Source: Rhizobium sp. C1
GTDB lineage: Bacteria; Pseudomonadota; Alphaproteobacteria; Rhizobiales; Rhizobiaceae
NCBI RefSeq assembly: GCF_021026335.1
Contig: NZ_JAJNCY010000004.1
Location: 1-64,000 of the forward strand
DNA: 64,000 nt
Reading direction: 5' to 3'
In this document: positions 48,937 through 59,422 of the stretch, piece by piece
Position numbering within the stretch: position 1 is the first letter of the stretch
Layout of the letters: every line of letters begins with the position of its first letter
Position numbers and translations under genes: made by a program
The notes under the pieces: model-generated
What the model was told of the DNA's origin: nothing
The model's input: the letters and a program-made list of their open reading frames with translations, nothing else
Databases searched by the model: none

Positions 48937-50248
48937 GGCTTCACTTCTTGTCGCGGGTGCGCTGGCTGGCGCGACGGCGATGAGTGTCATCTATTCGGCA
49001 GGCGTTCCCGCCTCTGCCGCCGGCAACTCGACCTATAAGGAATTGTCGGTATTCGGCGATGTGTTCGAACGGGTTCGCGCCCAGTATGTGACGCCGCCGG
49101 ATGACAAGAAGCTGATCGAAGCCGCCATCAATGGCATGCTCTCGTCGCTCGATCCGCATTCGAGCTTCATGAATGCCGAGCAGGCAGCCGACATGCGCAC
49201 CCAGACCAAGGGTGAATTCGGCGGTCTCGGCATCGAAGTCACGATGGACAAGGATCTCGTCAAGGTCGTCACGCCGATCGAAGACACGCCCGCCGCCAAG
49301 GCCGGCATCCTCTCCGGCGACTATATTTCCAAGATCGATGGCACCGAGGTTCGCGGCTTGACGCTCAACCAGGCGGTCGAAAAGATGCGCGGCAAGGTCG
49401 GTGAGCCGATCAAGCTCGAAGTGATCCGCCAGGGCGCTGACAAGCCGCTCGAATTCACCGTCAAGCGCGACATCATCGCCGTTCAGGCGGTCAAGTATCG
49501 TGTCGAAGGCGATGTCGGCTATCTGCGCATCATTTCCTTCACCGAAAAGACCTTCGACGACCTGAAGAAGGCCATCGACAAGATCCAGGCCCAGGTGCCG
49601 GACGACAAGCTGAAGGGCTATGTGCTCGACCTTCGTCTCAACCCGGGTGGTCTGCTCGATCAGGCGATCGACGTCTCCGACGCCTTCCTCAACAAGGGCG
49701 AAATCGTCTCCACCCGTGGCCGCGATCCGAGCGAAACCCGCCGCTTCGACGCCACCGAAGGCGATCTCTCGCACGGCAAGCCGATCATCGTCCTGATCAA
49801 CGGCGGCACGGCCTCCGCTTCGGAAATTGTCTCCGGCGCTCTGCAGGATCTCAAGCGTGCGACCATTCTCGGCACACGCTCCTTCGGCAAGGGCTCTGTC
49901 CAGACGATCATCCAGCTCGGCGACAACGGCGCGCTGCGCCTGACCACCGCGCTTTACTACACGCCGTCGGGCCGCTCGATCCAGGGCACTGGCATCACGC
50001 CGGACATCAAGGTTGAAGAACCGGTTCCGGATGATCTCAAGGGCAAGGTCGAGGTCGAGGGCGAATCGAGCCTCTCCGGCCATATCAAGGGCCAGAGCGA
50101 GACCACTGAAGGCTCCGGCTCCATCGCCTATGTGCCGCCGGATCCGAAGGACGACGTCCAGCTTCATTACGCGCTCGACCTGCTGCGCGGCGTGAAGACC
50201 GACCCGTCCTTCCCGCCGGACCCGACCAAGGTCACGATGGCCAAGTAA
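48926..50248 (+). CDS. ctpA: Carboxy-terminal processing protease, S41 family
   Basis: The 440-residue periplasmic serine protease has a signal peptide (SLLVAGALAGATAMSVIYSA), a PDZ domain (FGGLGIEVTMDKDLVKVV) and the S41 core with LRLNPGGLLDQAIDVSD, the catalytic Ser in GGTASASEIVSGAL near residue 291 and the Lys in FGKGSVQTI near 321. The ATG at 48926 has AAAGG upstream and lies inside the end of the EnvC-like gene. Such an EnvC-CtpA pair is common in alphaproteobacteria and acts on cell-wall remodelling. Confidence 0.94.
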   Translation: MIRKASLLVAGALAGATAMSVIYSAGVPASAAGNSTYKELSVFGDVFERVRAQYVTPPDDKKLIEAAINGMLSSLDPHSSFMNAEQAADMRTQTKGEFGGLGIEVTMDKDLVKVVTPIEDTPAAKAGILSGDYISKIDGTEVRGLTLNQAVEKMRGKVGEPIKLEVIRQGADKPLEFTVKRDIIAVQAVKYRVEGDVGYLRIISFTEKTFDDLKKAIDKIQAQVPDDKLKGYVLDLRLNPGGLLDQAIDVSDAFLNKGEIVSTRGRDPSETRRFDATEGDLSHGKPIIVLINGGTASASEIVSGALQDLKRATILGTRSFGKGSVQTIIQLGDNGALRLTTALYYTPSGRSIQGTGITPDIKVEEPVPDDLKGKVEVEGESSLSGHIKGQSETTEGSGSIAYVPPDPKDDVQLHYALDLLRGVKTDPSFPPDPTKVTMAK

Positions 50249-50317
50249 TGCAGACTTGCCCGGATCGGCGGTTCATTCCGCCATTCGGGCAAAGTTTCCA
50301 GCCAGGCAAGATTTTCC

Positions 50318-51511
50318 GTGAATAGCGACCTTCATGCGCCGCTCGGACAGAATCGCAAGGGGACGCCGAAAGGCGGCATCCCCTTCTCTCGTATTCTGAC
50401 GGGGGTGAGCTGGCTGGCCGGCCTTGTCGTGATTGGCGGCATCTCGGCCTGGCCGTGGATCTATGGCGAACAGCTTCCCGCCGCCCGCATGCCCGCGCCG
50501 CCGAAGGAAGCGGCCGCCAAGCCCGCAAACCCCGGCGGCAATCCCGGAGCCAATGTCAGCGCGCTGTCCAAGGGCAGCGGGCAGGACGGCGCCAATGTGG
50601 TGAAGCAGACCATGGAAGATGGGTCCGTGGTCACCACCTATTCGCCCAAGCCACGCGACGGCTCCGGCCCTGTCGTGATCACCAATGGCAAGACGCAGGA
50701 ACGCCGCCTCGCCGGCCTGCCCAATCTCGACCTGATCGAAGACACGCCGGAAGGCCGGCTTCCCAAGATCGGCCCGAACGGGCTTCGCCCCTTCGATTAC
50801 TATGCGCGGCCGTGGTCAGGCGCCCGCGGAACGCGCATCGCCATCGTCGTGTCGGGCCTCGGGATCAGCCAGACCGGTACGATGCGCGCCGTGCGCGATT
50901 TGCCCGAGGAAGTGACGCTGGCCTTCGCCGCCAACGGCAACAGCCTGTCGCGCTGGGTGCCGGAGGCCCGCCGCAACGGCCACGAGGTATTGCTGCAGGT
51001 TCCGATGGAGCCATTCGATTATCCGGATAACAATCCCGGCCCCGGCACGCTGGTCACGTCCAAGGGCACGAAGACCAATCTCGCCAACCTGCATCAGGAC
51101 ATGGCGCGGATGGACAGCTATACCGGCGTGATGAACTATCTCGGCGGGAAGTTTCTCGCCGATCCGGATGCTCTGGAGCCGATCATGCGCGACATCGCCG
51201 GGCGCGGCCTGATGTTCCTGGACGACGGGTCAACCGCGCAATCGCTGAGCGGCCAGCTGGCCGGCGCGCTGGCGATGCCGCACGCCTTTGCGAGCCTCAC
51301 GCTCGACACCGATGTCAATCAGACCGCCATCCTCAAGAAGCTGGATGACCTGGAGCGCATGGCCGCGCGTAACGGCTCCGCAATCGGGGTCGCGGCGGGC
51401 TTCGACGAAAGCATCTCGGCCATCAAGAAATGGGTGGACGATGCACAAGGCCGCGGGATAGAAATCGTCGGGGTATCCGCACTCGCGGATGATGCCCCTG
51501 CAAAGAACTGA
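50318..51511 (+). CDS. Divergent polysaccharide deacetylase family protein
   Basis: The 397-residue protein has a single membrane segment near residue 30 (VSWLAGLVVIGGISAWPWIY), a Pro/Ala-rich linker and a C-terminal domain with RIAIVVSGLGISQTGTMRA, VLLQVPMEPFDYPDNNPGPG and RGLMFLDDGSTAQ. This is the divergent polysaccharide deacetylase family (DUF610 type), often next to EnvC and CtpA. The start is GTG 50318. The active-site residues of true NodB deacetylases are only partly conserved, so activity is uncertain. Confidence 0.88.
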   Translation: MNSDLHAPLGQNRKGTPKGGIPFSRILTGVSWLAGLVVIGGISAWPWIYGEQLPAARMPAPPKEAAAKPANPGGNPGANVSALSKGSGQDGANVVKQTMEDGSVVTTYSPKPRDGSGPVVITNGKTQERRLAGLPNLDLIEDTPEGRLPKIGPNGLRPFDYYARPWSGARGTRIAIVVSGLGISQTGTMRAVRDLPEEVTLAFAANGNSLSRWVPEARRNGHEVLLQVPMEPFDYPDNNPGPGTLVTSKGTKTNLANLHQDMARMDSYTGVMNYLGGKFLADPDALEPIMRDIAGRGLMFLDDGSTAQSLSGQLAGALAMPHAFASLTLDTDVNQTAILKKLDDLERMAARNGSAIGVAAGFDESISAIKKWVDDAQGRGIEIVGVSALADDAPAKN

Positions 51512-51520
51512 GCAAGCTCT

Positions 51521-52039
51521 ATGAAAGACCAGAAAATCCTCCGGGCGGAAGACCTGCCCTATCGCCCCTGCGTGGGCGTGATGGTGCTCAACCGCGAGGG
51601 CCTCGTCTGGGCCGGGCGCCGGATTCCGGAAGAGAATTCCGAATATGACGGCTCGCCGCAGCTCTGGCAGATGCCGCAGGGCGGGATCGACAAGGGGGAA
51701 GAGCCGCTGGAAGCCGCCTGGCGCGAGCTTTACGAGGAAACCGGCATCAAGACGGCAAGTCTGCTGGCCGAAGCGCCGGAATGGATCAACTACGACCTGC
51801 CCTCGCAGCTGATCGGCATCGGCCTCAAGGGCAAATATCGGGGCCAGACCCAGCGCTGGTTCGCCTTTCGCTTCGAAGGTTCGGAAGACGAGATCGCCAT
51901 CAATCCGCCGCCCGGCGGCCACACCGCGGAATTCGACGCATGGGAATGGAAGCACATGGAAGAGCTGCCCGGGCTCATCGTTCCCTTCAAGCGAGACGTC
52001 TACCTGAAGGTCGTCGCGGCCTTTCGTCATCTGGTCTGA
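51521..52039 (+). CDS. rppH: RNA pyrophosphohydrolase
   Basis: The 172-residue Nudix hydrolase removes pyrophosphate from the 5' end of mRNA and so triggers decay. The Nudix box starts GGIDKGEEP and ends RELYEETGI, as expected. [17 protein letters not shown] and QLWQMPQGG precede it, and [10 protein letters not shown] and [14 protein letters not shown] follow. The gene lies nine bases behind the deacetylase-like gene, in the same direction. Confidence 0.94.
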   Translation: MKDQKILRAEDLPYRPCVGVMVLNREGLVWAGRRIPEENSEYDGSPQLWQMPQGGIDKGEEPLEAAWRELYEETGIKTASLLAEAPEWINYDLPSQLIGIGLKGKYRGQTQRWFAFRFEGSEDEIAINPPPGGHTAEFDAWEWKHMEELPGLIVPFKRDVYLKVVAAFRHLV

Positions 52040-52051
52040 CCCGCGGCGCAA

Positions 52052-52093
52052 TTGACTTCCCTGCCGGATTAATTGTTATATAAGATAACAATT
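52052..52093 (+). promoter_or_regulatory. Promoter with an overlapping inverted repeat
   Basis: TTGACT at 52052 and TTATAT at 52076 are spaced 18 bases apart, a good sigma-70 type promoter. AATTGTTAT and ATAACAATT at 52071-52079 and 52085-52093 are perfect nine-base arms with a five-base spacer, overlapping the -10 box. A repressor bound here would block the promoter of the next gene. Confidence 0.65.
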
Positions 52094-52107
52094 TTGGAGA
52101 GGGCGTC

Positions 52108-52932
52108 ATGGAAGATCGCACCATTCGCATCGATGGCTTCAACATCCGGTACCGCGACGAGGGCGCTGGACCGGTCCTGCTCTGCCTGCACGGCATCGGC
52201 GGCTCGCTGGAACTTTGGGAAAAGCAGCTGGAGGGCCTGTCTGATCGCTTTCGCGTGATAGCCGTTGACCTTCCCGGTCACGGCCTTTCCGATCTCGGCC
52301 GGCAGCCTTATGACGTGCCAGACTTCGTTGCGTTTTGCTGGCGCTTCCTCGACGCGCTCGGCGTCGGCACGGTCTCCATTGCCGGCAATTCGATGGGCGG
52401 CGCGATCGCGGTTCTGATGGCAGGCAAGCGCCCGGATCGAACGCAGAGGATCATTCTTGCAGGAGCCGCTTCTCTCGGCCGCCGCTCTCCGCTGCCATTC
52501 CGCCTCATGACCCTGCCCTTGATCGGGGAGATCCTGAATAAGCCGAGCAAGGCGGCGGCGGACCAGCAGGTGAAGATCATTTTCTTCGATCAGGCTTGCG
52601 TGACCGACCATGTTCGCGGCTTCGTGACCCGCAATGTAGCCAAGCCCGATGGCGCGAAGGCATTTCTGGCCACTCTGCGCCTGATGACGGATCTCGGCGG
52701 CCAGCGTCAGGCCATGGTCGATCGCGCACACGCCACGCTTTCGTCGCTGCGCTCACCCGTCCTGTTCATACAGGGACGCGAAGATGCCGTGGTGATTGCG
52801 GATCATTCGGTTCAGGCACAGAAGCTGACGCCGAATTCGCGGCTCATCATGCTGGACCGTTGCGGCCACACGCCACAATGGGAAAAGCCGTCGCAGTTCA
52901 ACGCCGCGACGGCCGAATTCATGTCACAGTGA
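52108..52932 (+). CDS. Alpha/beta-fold hydrolase
   Basis: The 274-residue protein has the alpha/beta-hydrolase fold: LCLHGIGGSLELWEKQLEGL with an HG oxyanion loop, VIAVDLPGHGLSDLG, the nucleophile Ser in IAGNSMGGAIAVLMAG, the acid in FIQGREDAVV and the His in DRCGHTPQWEKP. The substrate is unknown; it resembles the esterase and C-C hydrolase groups. The gene has its own operator-like repeat, so its expression is probably inducible. Confidence 0.9.
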   Translation: MEDRTIRIDGFNIRYRDEGAGPVLLCLHGIGGSLELWEKQLEGLSDRFRVIAVDLPGHGLSDLGRQPYDVPDFVAFCWRFLDALGVGTVSIAGNSMGGAIAVLMAGKRPDRTQRIILAGAASLGRRSPLPFRLMTLPLIGEILNKPSKAAADQQVKIIFFDQACVTDHVRGFVTRNVAKPDGAKAFLATLRLMTDLGGQRQAMVDRAHATLSSLRSPVLFIQGREDAVVIADHSVQAQKLTPNSRLIMLDRCGHTPQWEKPSQFNAATAEFMSQ

Positions 52933-52948
52933 TCTCTCGCGAGACGCG

Positions 52949-53434
52949 TTATTCCGCTTCATCGGCGGAAGCGGCGTTGAGCAGACCATAACGCTCTTCG
53001 CCGATCTTCTCGAGAAGCTCGAGCTGCGTTTCGAGGAAGTCAATATGACCTTCCTCATCGCTCAAAAGTCCTTCGAAGAGCTGCATTGTGACGTAGTCGC
53101 CAATGTCGTGACAGATTTCGCGTGACTTCTTGTACGAGGTGCGGGCGTCATATTCGCCGGCGAGATCAGCCTTGAGCACTTCCTTGACATTCTGACCGAT
53201 ACGCAGCGGCGCGACCGTCTGCAGGTTCGGATGGCCTTCGAGGAAGATGATACGCGCGATGATCTTGTCCGCATGCTGCATCTCTTCGATCGATTCGGCC
53301 CGTTCCTTCTTGGCGAGCTTCAGATAGCCCCAATCCTCCAGAAGGCGATAATGCAGCCAGTACTGGTTGACAGCACCCAGTTCGAGGAACAGCGCCTCGT
53401 TCAGCCGTTCGATGACTTTCTTGTCGCCCTTCAT
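52949..53434 (-). CDS. bfr: Bacterioferritin
   Basis: The 161-residue iron-storage protein has the four-helix motif: [56 protein letters not shown] with the heme-ligand Met and the ferroxidase Glu and His, and [16 protein letters not shown]. The ATG at 53434 follows GGAG at six bases, better than the codon two positions upstream. It is co-directional with bfd. Confidence 0.95.
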   Translation of the reverse strand: MKGDKKVIERLNEALFLELGAVNQYWLHYRLLEDWGYLKLAKKERAESIEEMQHADKIIARIIFLEGHPNLQTVAPLRIGQNVKEVLKADLAGEYDARTSYKKSREICHDIGDYVTMQLFEGLLSDEEGHIDFLETQLELLEKIGEERYGLLNAASADEAE

Positions 53435-53533
53435 AAGCATCTCCTTAAGATGTAAATATAATCCCGCCCCGATCTCAATGAATCGGAATGCGCGATGATT
53501 ATCAAGTTATTTGAGGAAATCTTGCGGCAAAAT

Positions 53534-53839
53534 TCACGCGACACGCGGATTGCGGCGTTCACGCAGCGCGGTCTTCTGCTCTTCTTCGAAACGGCGAAGC
53601 CGTTCCATGAAATCAACGACCTTCTCATCCGCGAAATTGCGCTTGCGGTGAAACTCTTGCGTTGTGGAAACGATGATGTCGACGACATTGGGGAAACAGC
53701 CGCAACAGCGCCCCCGCTTCTGCATGGCGTGATAGACCTTGCCCGGAACGATGAGCTGCCAGCAGTCCTCTTCGAGAAACGCGTTGATGACATCGCGGAT
53801 CTCGGCGTCGGTGATGAAATTGCAGCTACAGACCAGCAT
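53534..53839 (-). CDS. bfd: Bacterioferritin-associated ferredoxin
   Basis: The 101-residue protein has the BFD-type [2Fe-2S] motif: MLVCSCNFITDAEIRDVINA and MQKRGRCCGCFPNVVDIIV, that is CxC near the N-terminus and CCxC further on. BFD reduces iron in bacterioferritin so that it can leave. It precedes bfr in transcription, with about 100 bases between them. The C-terminal 30 residues beyond the domain are charged and helical. Confidence 0.92.
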   Translation of the reverse strand: MLVCSCNFITDAEIRDVINAFLEEDCWQLIVPGKVYHAMQKRGRCCGCFPNVVDIIVSTTQEFHRKRNFADEKVVDFMERLRRFEEEQKTALRERRNPRVA

Positions 53840-53875
53840 GGCGACCGTTCTCTAAACCTATCTTCTTGGCTCCAC

Positions 53876-53904
53876 TTTAATCAAAACCGGAGACTGGTTG
53901 TCAA
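53876..53904 (-). promoter_or_regulatory. Promoter of bfd
   Basis: On the minus strand TTGACA (53904-53899) and ATTAAA (53881-53876) are spaced 17 bases apart, about 37 bases upstream of the bfd start. A GGTTTAGAGAACGG stretch closer to the gene could be part of an iron-responsive site, but I cannot assign it. Confidence 0.55.
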
Positions 53905-53985
53905 GATAGATGAAGGGCTGAATCTGCGACCTTTTGTAAACGCTGCGTTCGAATTGATGAACGCAGCGGCAGTGGGACTTGCTGC

Positions 53986-55290
53986 CTAGACCTTCAGCTC
54001 GAGTTCGGCAAAATCTTCGGTGCCGAAGAAGCGTTTGTAACGCTCAACCTCCTCCGGCTCGCCTGTCGCCTTGCGCGGATTGTCGGACAGCTTGACGGCC
54101 GGACGCCCATTGGCATGTGAAACCTTGCAGACCACCGAAATCGGCAGCAGGCCGGGCGTATCGCGCGGTGCGCAATCGGCGAAGTCATTGGTGAGATTGG
54201 TACCCCAGCCGAAGCTCATGCGCACGCGGCCTTCGAAATGGCGGTAGGTCTTGATGATCGTCTCGACATCGAGACCGTCGGAAAAGACCAGCAGCTTGCC
54301 GCGCGGATCGCGCCCCTTCTTTTCCCACCATTCGATAATCTTCTCGCCGCCTTCGATTGGCGGGGCGCTGTCCGGGCGGAAGCCGGTCCAGTCCGCCACC
54401 CAGTCCGGCGCGTTGCGCAGGAACGAGGCCGTGCCGAAGGCATCCGGCAACACGATCAGCAGGTTGCCGCCATAGAGCTGACGCCAGTCTTCAAGCACCT
54501 GATAGGGCGCATAGGCCAGCTGGGCGTCCGTCTTGGCCAGCGCCGCGGCGACCATCGGCAACTCATGCGCATTGGTGCCGAGCGCTTCGAGATCCGTATC
54601 CATGGCGAGCAGCACGTTGGACGTACCGGAAAACCCTTCGCCGATTCCTTCCTTCAGGGCTTCGACGCACCAGCGCTGCCAGAGAAACGAATGCCGCCGC
54701 CGTGTGCCGAAATCGGAGATGCGCAGCGCCGGATATTGCTTCAGCGCCTCGACCTTCGTCCACATCCGCGCCTTGGCACGGGCATAGAGCACATCCAGTT
54801 CGAAACGACCGAAACCCTTCAGCGCCGCGCGCGAACGCAACTCATTGATGATGGCAAGGGCGGGAATTTCCCACATCGTCGTCTCGCGCCACGGCCCCGA
54901 AAACGTTAGCTCATACTGACCATCACGCTTTTCAAGCTGGTATTCCGGCAGGCGGAAGTCGGTCAGCCATTGCAGGAAATCCGGCGAGAAAATCTGCTTG
55001 CGGCCATAGAACGTGTTGCCGGCCAGCCAGATCATCTCCTTCTTGGAGAAGCGCAACGAGCGGGCATGATCCAGCTGCTCGCGCAGCTCGCCTTCATCGA
55101 TGACATCGGCAAGCCGGACGGTCTTCGTCCGGTTGATCAGCGAGAACTCGACCTTCACGTCGTCATATTGCTGCCAGATCATCTGCTGCATCAGAAGCTT
55201 GTAGAAATCCGTGTCGAGCAGACTGCGGATGATCGGATCGAGCTTCCAGGCGTGGTTGTAGACGCGGCGCGCCAGATCGGTCTTGGTCAT
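53986..55290 (-). CDS. pncB: Nicotinate phosphoribosyltransferase
   Basis: The 434-residue enzyme makes nicotinate mononucleotide in NAD salvage. Evidence: [54 protein letters not shown] with the phosphorylated His region, [30 protein letters not shown] and [12 protein letters not shown]. The ATG at 55290 has GGGAGGG six bases upstream; the longer frame adds 19 residues without similarity. It follows pncA by 19 bases, so the two are probably one transcription unit. Confidence 0.95.
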   Translation of the reverse strand: MTKTDLARRVYNHAWKLDPIIRSLLDTDFYKLLMQQMIWQQYDDVKVEFSLINRTKTVRLADVIDEGELREQLDHARSLRFSKKEMIWLAGNTFYGRKQIFSPDFLQWLTDFRLPEYQLEKRDGQYELTFSGPWRETTMWEIPALAIINELRSRAALKGFGRFELDVLYARAKARMWTKVEALKQYPALRISDFGTRRRHSFLWQRWCVEALKEGIGEGFSGTSNVLLAMDTDLEALGTNAHELPMVAAALAKTDAQLAYAPYQVLEDWRQLYGGNLLIVLPDAFGTASFLRNAPDWVADWTGFRPDSAPPIEGGEKIIEWWEKKGRDPRGKLLVFSDGLDVETIIKTYRHFEGRVRMSFGWGTNLTNDFADCAPRDTPGLLPISVVCKVSHANGRPAVKLSDNPRKATGEPEEVERYKRFFGTEDFAELELKV

Positions 55291-55309
55291 GATGCCCTCC
55301 CGGCAGCAA

Positions 55310-55909
55310 TCAGGCGATGGTAACGCCAGCCTCACGCATACGGCCAATCATGGCGGCGACGGAACCGCCGAGATCGATGCCACGCGAAGCTTCAAGCCGG
55401 ACATCCGCCTTGAAGCCGAGCGAGACCGCATCGAGCGCGGAATAGGCAACGCAATAATCCGTCGCCAGCCCGCACAGCGTCACCGTATCGATGCCGCGTT
55501 CCTTCAGATAACCGCCAAGCCCTGTCGGCGTCTTGTGGTCGTTTTCGAAGAAGGCCGAATAGCTGTCGATGTCCGACCGGAAACCCTTGCGGATCACGAG
55601 CTCCGCCTTCGTCCAGACCAGAGCGGGGTGAAACGCCGCACCCTCGGTTCCCTGAACGCAATGATCCGGCCAGAGGGTCTGGCGGCCATAGGGCATGTCG
55701 ATATCCGTGAAAGGGTGCTCGCCCGGATGCGATGTGGCAAAGCTGGAATGTCCGGCGGGATGCCAGTCCTGCGTCAGCACAACATGGTCGAATTCGCCGA
55801 TCAACCGGTTGACCGCCGGCAGGATTGCATCGCCCTCCGCCACGGCGAGTTTGCCGCCGGGGCAGAAATCGTTCTGCACATCGATAACGATCAGCGCCTT
55901 GCCGCTCAT
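55310..55909 (-). CDS. pncA: Nicotinamidase
   Basis: The 199-residue enzyme turns nicotinamide into nicotinate, the substrate of pncB. It has the isochorismatase-like fold: [19 protein letters not shown] with the catalytic Asp, [19 protein letters not shown] with the metal-binding His, [18 protein letters not shown] with the catalytic Lys, and [17 protein letters not shown] with the Cys nucleophile. The ATG at 55909 has GGAGAG upstream. pncA and pncB form a compact salvage pair. Confidence 0.95.
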   Translation of the reverse strand: MSGKALIVIDVQNDFCPGGKLAVAEGDAILPAVNRLIGEFDHVVLTQDWHPAGHSSFATSHPGEHPFTDIDMPYGRQTLWPDHCVQGTEGAAFHPALVWTKAELVIRKGFRSDIDSYSAFFENDHKTPTGLGGYLKERGIDTVTLCGLATDYCVAYSALDAVSLGFKADVRLEASRGIDLGGSVAAMIGRMREAGVTIA

Positions 55910-56026
55910 GCCGCTCTCCATTGGCATATCGAGCGCCCGATCCTGACGAAACGTCAACAGCGCTCTAACATTTTGAATTTGCGTATCGAAGGGAAATCAC
56001 AGTTCGCCTTTCGCCACAAGGCGCGT

Positions 56027-59000
56027 TCAATGAAAATTCCGCCCCTTGGGCATCACCTCAGCCGCCGGGACATGACGCGGCACCAGAGCGGTCGGCAAGG
56101 GCGGCCCCGATCCCGGCTCGAAACCGGATGCCGAATCCGGCGCAACACCGCGTCGCCACTGATCCTCGCTGCGACGTTCGCGCTGATCGACGCCCGGCCT
56201 GCGCACCTCGTCCGCGCGGGCCAGGCTCTCGAGATCTGCCCCCTGCGCTTCAAGAAGCCCGAGCAGGGGCGAGATGTCCTCGATATGCTCGGCCACAAGA
56301 TGCGTCACATCTTCGGCACTCTGTAATCGCCCGCGCACCTTCACCAGCCGCGCCCCCATGACCACCGGACGGAACCGCTCGAACACCTTCGGCCAGACGA
56401 TAACATTCAGTACGCCGGTCTCGTCCTCCATCGTCATGAAGATCACCCCCTTGGCCGTGCCCGGCCGCTGGCGCACCAGCACGAGACCAGCCGCCGTCAA
56501 ACGGCGGCCATTCGGCGACGTCTTGATCCGCTCCGATGTCCCGACGCCCATGGCGGAAAGCCTGTCGCGCAGGAAGGAAAGCGGATGCGCCTTCAGAGAC
56601 AATGTCAGGGTGCGATAGTCCTGCACCACATGTTCGCTGTCGCGCATCGTCGGCAGAAGGACCTGCGGCTCGGCCTGGATGCCGTCAATAGATTCGGCTC
56701 TTGCCTTCGCAGCCTCGAAAAGGGGCATGGCCTCGGCCGCCGATTTTGCGTCCAGCGCACGGGCTTCCCAGAGCGCTTGCCGCCGGTCGAGCCCCATGGA
56801 ACGGAAGCAATCGGCATCCGCCAGCCGTTCGATCGTGCTGCGCGTCAGACCCGAGCGCAGCCAGAGCGCCCGGATCGACGGATAGCCGTCGCCGCGATGG
56901 GCGACGAGCTTTTTCATGTCGTCTTCGCCCAGACCTTTGACCTGATGAAAGCCGAGCCGCACTGCCCGCCTCGTCTCGATGACCCCGACCATGGATCGAT
57001 GCGCCGGCGCGATGCGTCGCGGATCGAACACGGCCTCTTCCAGCGTTGAATTCCACTCGGAAAGGTTCACATCCACCGGCCGCACCTCGACACCATGTTC
57101 GCGCGCATCGCGGACCAACTGGGCCGGCGCGTAAAAACCCATGGGCTGTGAGTTCAAAAGCGCGGCGCAGAACACATCCGGATATTTCGCCTTCAGCCAG
57201 CAGGAAGCATAGACGAGCAGCGCGAAGGAGGCCGCGTGGCTTTCCGGAAAGCCATAATCCCCAAACCCTTCGATCTGCTGGAAGCAGCGTAGCGCGAACT
57301 CGGCCTCGTAACCGTTCGCCACCATCCCGGAGACCATCTTGTGGCGGAATTCATGGATCGTGCCAAGCCGGCGAAAGGTTGCCATGGCGCGCCGCAACTT
57401 GTCGGCCTCGGCCGGCGTGAAGCCGGCGGCGACAATGGCGATCTTCATCGCCTGCTCCTGGAAAAGCGGGACGCCGAGCGTCCGCCCCAGAACCGCGCGT
57501 AGCTCCTCCTTTGGATACGTAACCTTTTCGAGCCTCTGTCGTCGTTTCAGATAGGGATGCACCATGCCGCCCTGGATCGGTCCCGGCCGCACGATCGCCA
57601 CCTCGATCACGAGGTCGTAAAACTCCTTCGGCTTGAGTCGCGGCAGCATGGACATCTGCGCGCGGCTTTCAATCTGGAAGACACCGATCGTGTCGGCACG
57701 GCTCGCCATCTGATACACGAACTGCTCCTCCTTCTTCATGGAGGCGAGCGTCAGCGGCAGCTCGTAATGATTTTCGAGAAGTTTGAAGGCCTTGGCGATG
57801 CAGGTCAGCATGCCCAGTGCAAGAACATCAATCTTCAGAATATTAAGGGCGTCGAGATCGTCCTTGTCCCACTCGACCATGGTGCGCCCATCCATTGCCG
57901 TGCGCATGATCGGAACCACCTCGTCAAGCCGGTCGCGCGTGATGACGAAACCGCCGGAATGCTGCGTGAGATGACGCGGAAAACCCATGAGGGTCGAGGC
58001 ATGGTCGAGCACCCGCCGCGTCAGCGGATCGCGGATGTCGAGACCGGCAGCGCGCGCCTCACGTTCGCTCAACTCCTTGGTCGACCAGCCCCAGATCGCC
58101 CCGGATAGCGCCGACTGAACATCCTCCGAAAACCCGAGCGCCTTGGCCGTCTCCCGCCCCGCCGACCGTGCACGATATGTCGTCACCGCGGCGGCAAGCC
58201 CGGCATGCTCGCGCCCGTAACGTTCGTAGATATATTGAATGACCTCGTCGCGCCGCTCATGTTCGAAGTCGACATCGATATCGGGCGGCTCGCGACGTTC
58301 GGGCGAGATGAAACGTTCGAACAGAAGGTCCGTCAGATTGGGATTGACCTCGGTGATGCCGATGCAGAAACAGACAGTGGAATTGGCCGCCGAGCCCCGT
58401 CCCTGGCAGAGAATATCGCGAGAGCGAGCAAAGTGGACGAGATTGCGTACCGTGAGAAAGTAAGGCTCGTATTCAAGGTCTGCGATGATCGTAAGCTCAT
58501 GCTCGATCTGATCCGCAACCTTTTCAGGAACTCCATCCGGATAGCGCTCCGCCGCCCCCTCCCAAGCCAGCCGACGCAGTGTCTCGCTCGGTGTTTCGCC
58601 GGGAAAGGATTCCTCAGGATATTGATATTTCAGCTCATCGAGCGAGAAGTGCAGCCGCGCGAAGAAGCTTTGCGCATTGACCATGGCCTGGGGATAATCG
58701 CGGAAGATGCGCGCCATCTCCGCGGGCCCCTTCAAATGCCGCTCGGCATTGGCGGCCAGCAGGAAACCAGCATCCGCCACCTTCACCCGATGGCGAATGG
58801 CAGCCACGATATCGGCAAGAGGTCGGCGTGCAACGTCGTGATAGAAGGGCTGGTTCAGCGCGACGGGAGCGACACCGCAACTTTCCGCCAGCGCCGAAAG
58901 CCAGCCGAAATTCAGCCGGTCATTGCCATCGTAACATGCCGAAAGGCCCAGATGCACAGCATTGCCGAAGCGGTTCTTGAGGCGAGACAAAAGCGCCGAC

Positions 59001-59422
59001 AGTGGATCATTTTCCTGATCGTCCGGCGGCAGGACGATCAACATCAAGTCCTCGCCCCATTCCATGAGATCGGATTCGAAAAGCCGGCAGGTTCCTTTTT
59101 CGGCGCGCAGGTTTCCGGCGCTCAGCATGCGGCAGAGCCGGCCCCAGGCAGGACGATCAACCGGATAGGCCAGAATATCCGGTGTTCCGTCGCTGAAGAC
59201 GAGGCGGGCGCCGGGGCGATAGGCAAAGCCAGCCTCCTTGGCGGCAAGATGCGCCCGGACGACGCCCGCCACCGTGTTGCGGTCGGCAAGCCCCAACCCT
59301 GAGAGCCCCGCGACTTTCGCCGCCTTCACCATCTCTTCCGGATGGGACGCACCTTCCAGAAAGGAGAAATTGCTGCGCGCGCCCAGTTCCGGAAAGGCAG
59401 GCTCGGGAAAGAGAGAGGTCAT
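56027..59422 (-). CDS. dnaE2: Error-prone DNA polymerase DnaE2 (ImuC)
   Basis: The 1131-residue DNA polymerase III alpha-type enzyme is the polymerase of the SOS mutasome. The PHP domain starts [20 protein letters not shown]; the catalytic palm has [20 protein letters not shown] and [40 protein letters not shown] is in the fingers. The C-terminal part is an OB fold ([20 protein letters not shown]) with no replicative clamp-tail typical of DnaE1. It overlaps imuB by four bases and is the last gene of the cassette. Confidence 0.95.
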   Translation of the reverse strand: MTSLFPEPAFPELGARSNFSFLEGASHPEEMVKAAKVAGLSGLGLADRNTVAGVVRAHLAAKEAGFAYRPGARLVFSDGTPDILAYPVDRPAWGRLCRMLSAGNLRAEKGTCRLFESDLMEWGEDLMLIVLPPDDQENDPLSALLSRLKNRFGNAVHLGLSACYDGNDRLNFGWLSALAESCGVAPVALNQPFYHDVARRPLADIVAAIRHRVKVADAGFLLAANAERHLKGPAEMARIFRDYPQAMVNAQSFFARLHFSLDELKYQYPEESFPGETPSETLRRLAWEGAAERYPDGVPEKVADQIEHELTIIADLEYEPYFLTVRNLVHFARSRDILCQGRGSAANSTVCFCIGITEVNPNLTDLLFERFISPERREPPDIDVDFEHERRDEVIQYIYERYGREHAGLAAAVTTYRARSAGRETAKALGFSEDVQSALSGAIWGWSTKELSEREARAAGLDIRDPLTRRVLDHASTLMGFPRHLTQHSGGFVITRDRLDEVVPIMRTAMDGRTMVEWDKDDLDALNILKIDVLALGMLTCIAKAFKLLENHYELPLTLASMKKEEQFVYQMASRADTIGVFQIESRAQMSMLPRLKPKEFYDLVIEVAIVRPGPIQGGMVHPYLKRRQRLEKVTYPKEELRAVLGRTLGVPLFQEQAMKIAIVAAGFTPAEADKLRRAMATFRRLGTIHEFRHKMVSGMVANGYEAEFALRCFQQIEGFGDYGFPESHAASFALLVYASCWLKAKYPDVFCAALLNSQPMGFYAPAQLVRDAREHGVEVRPVDVNLSEWNSTLEEAVFDPRRIAPAHRSMVGVIETRRAVRLGFHQVKGLGEDDMKKLVAHRGDGYPSIRALWLRSGLTRSTIERLADADCFRSMGLDRRQALWEARALDAKSAAEAMPLFEAAKARAESIDGIQAEPQVLLPTMRDSEHVVQDYRTLTLSLKAHPLSFLRDRLSAMGVGTSERIKTSPNGRRLTAAGLVLVRQRPGTAKGVIFMTMEDETGVLNVIVWPKVFERFRPVVMGARLVKVRGRLQSAEDVTHLVAEHIEDISPLLGLLEAQGADLESLARADEVRRPGVDQRERRSEDQWRRGVAPDSASGFEPGSGPPLPTALVPRHVPAAEVMPKGRNFH

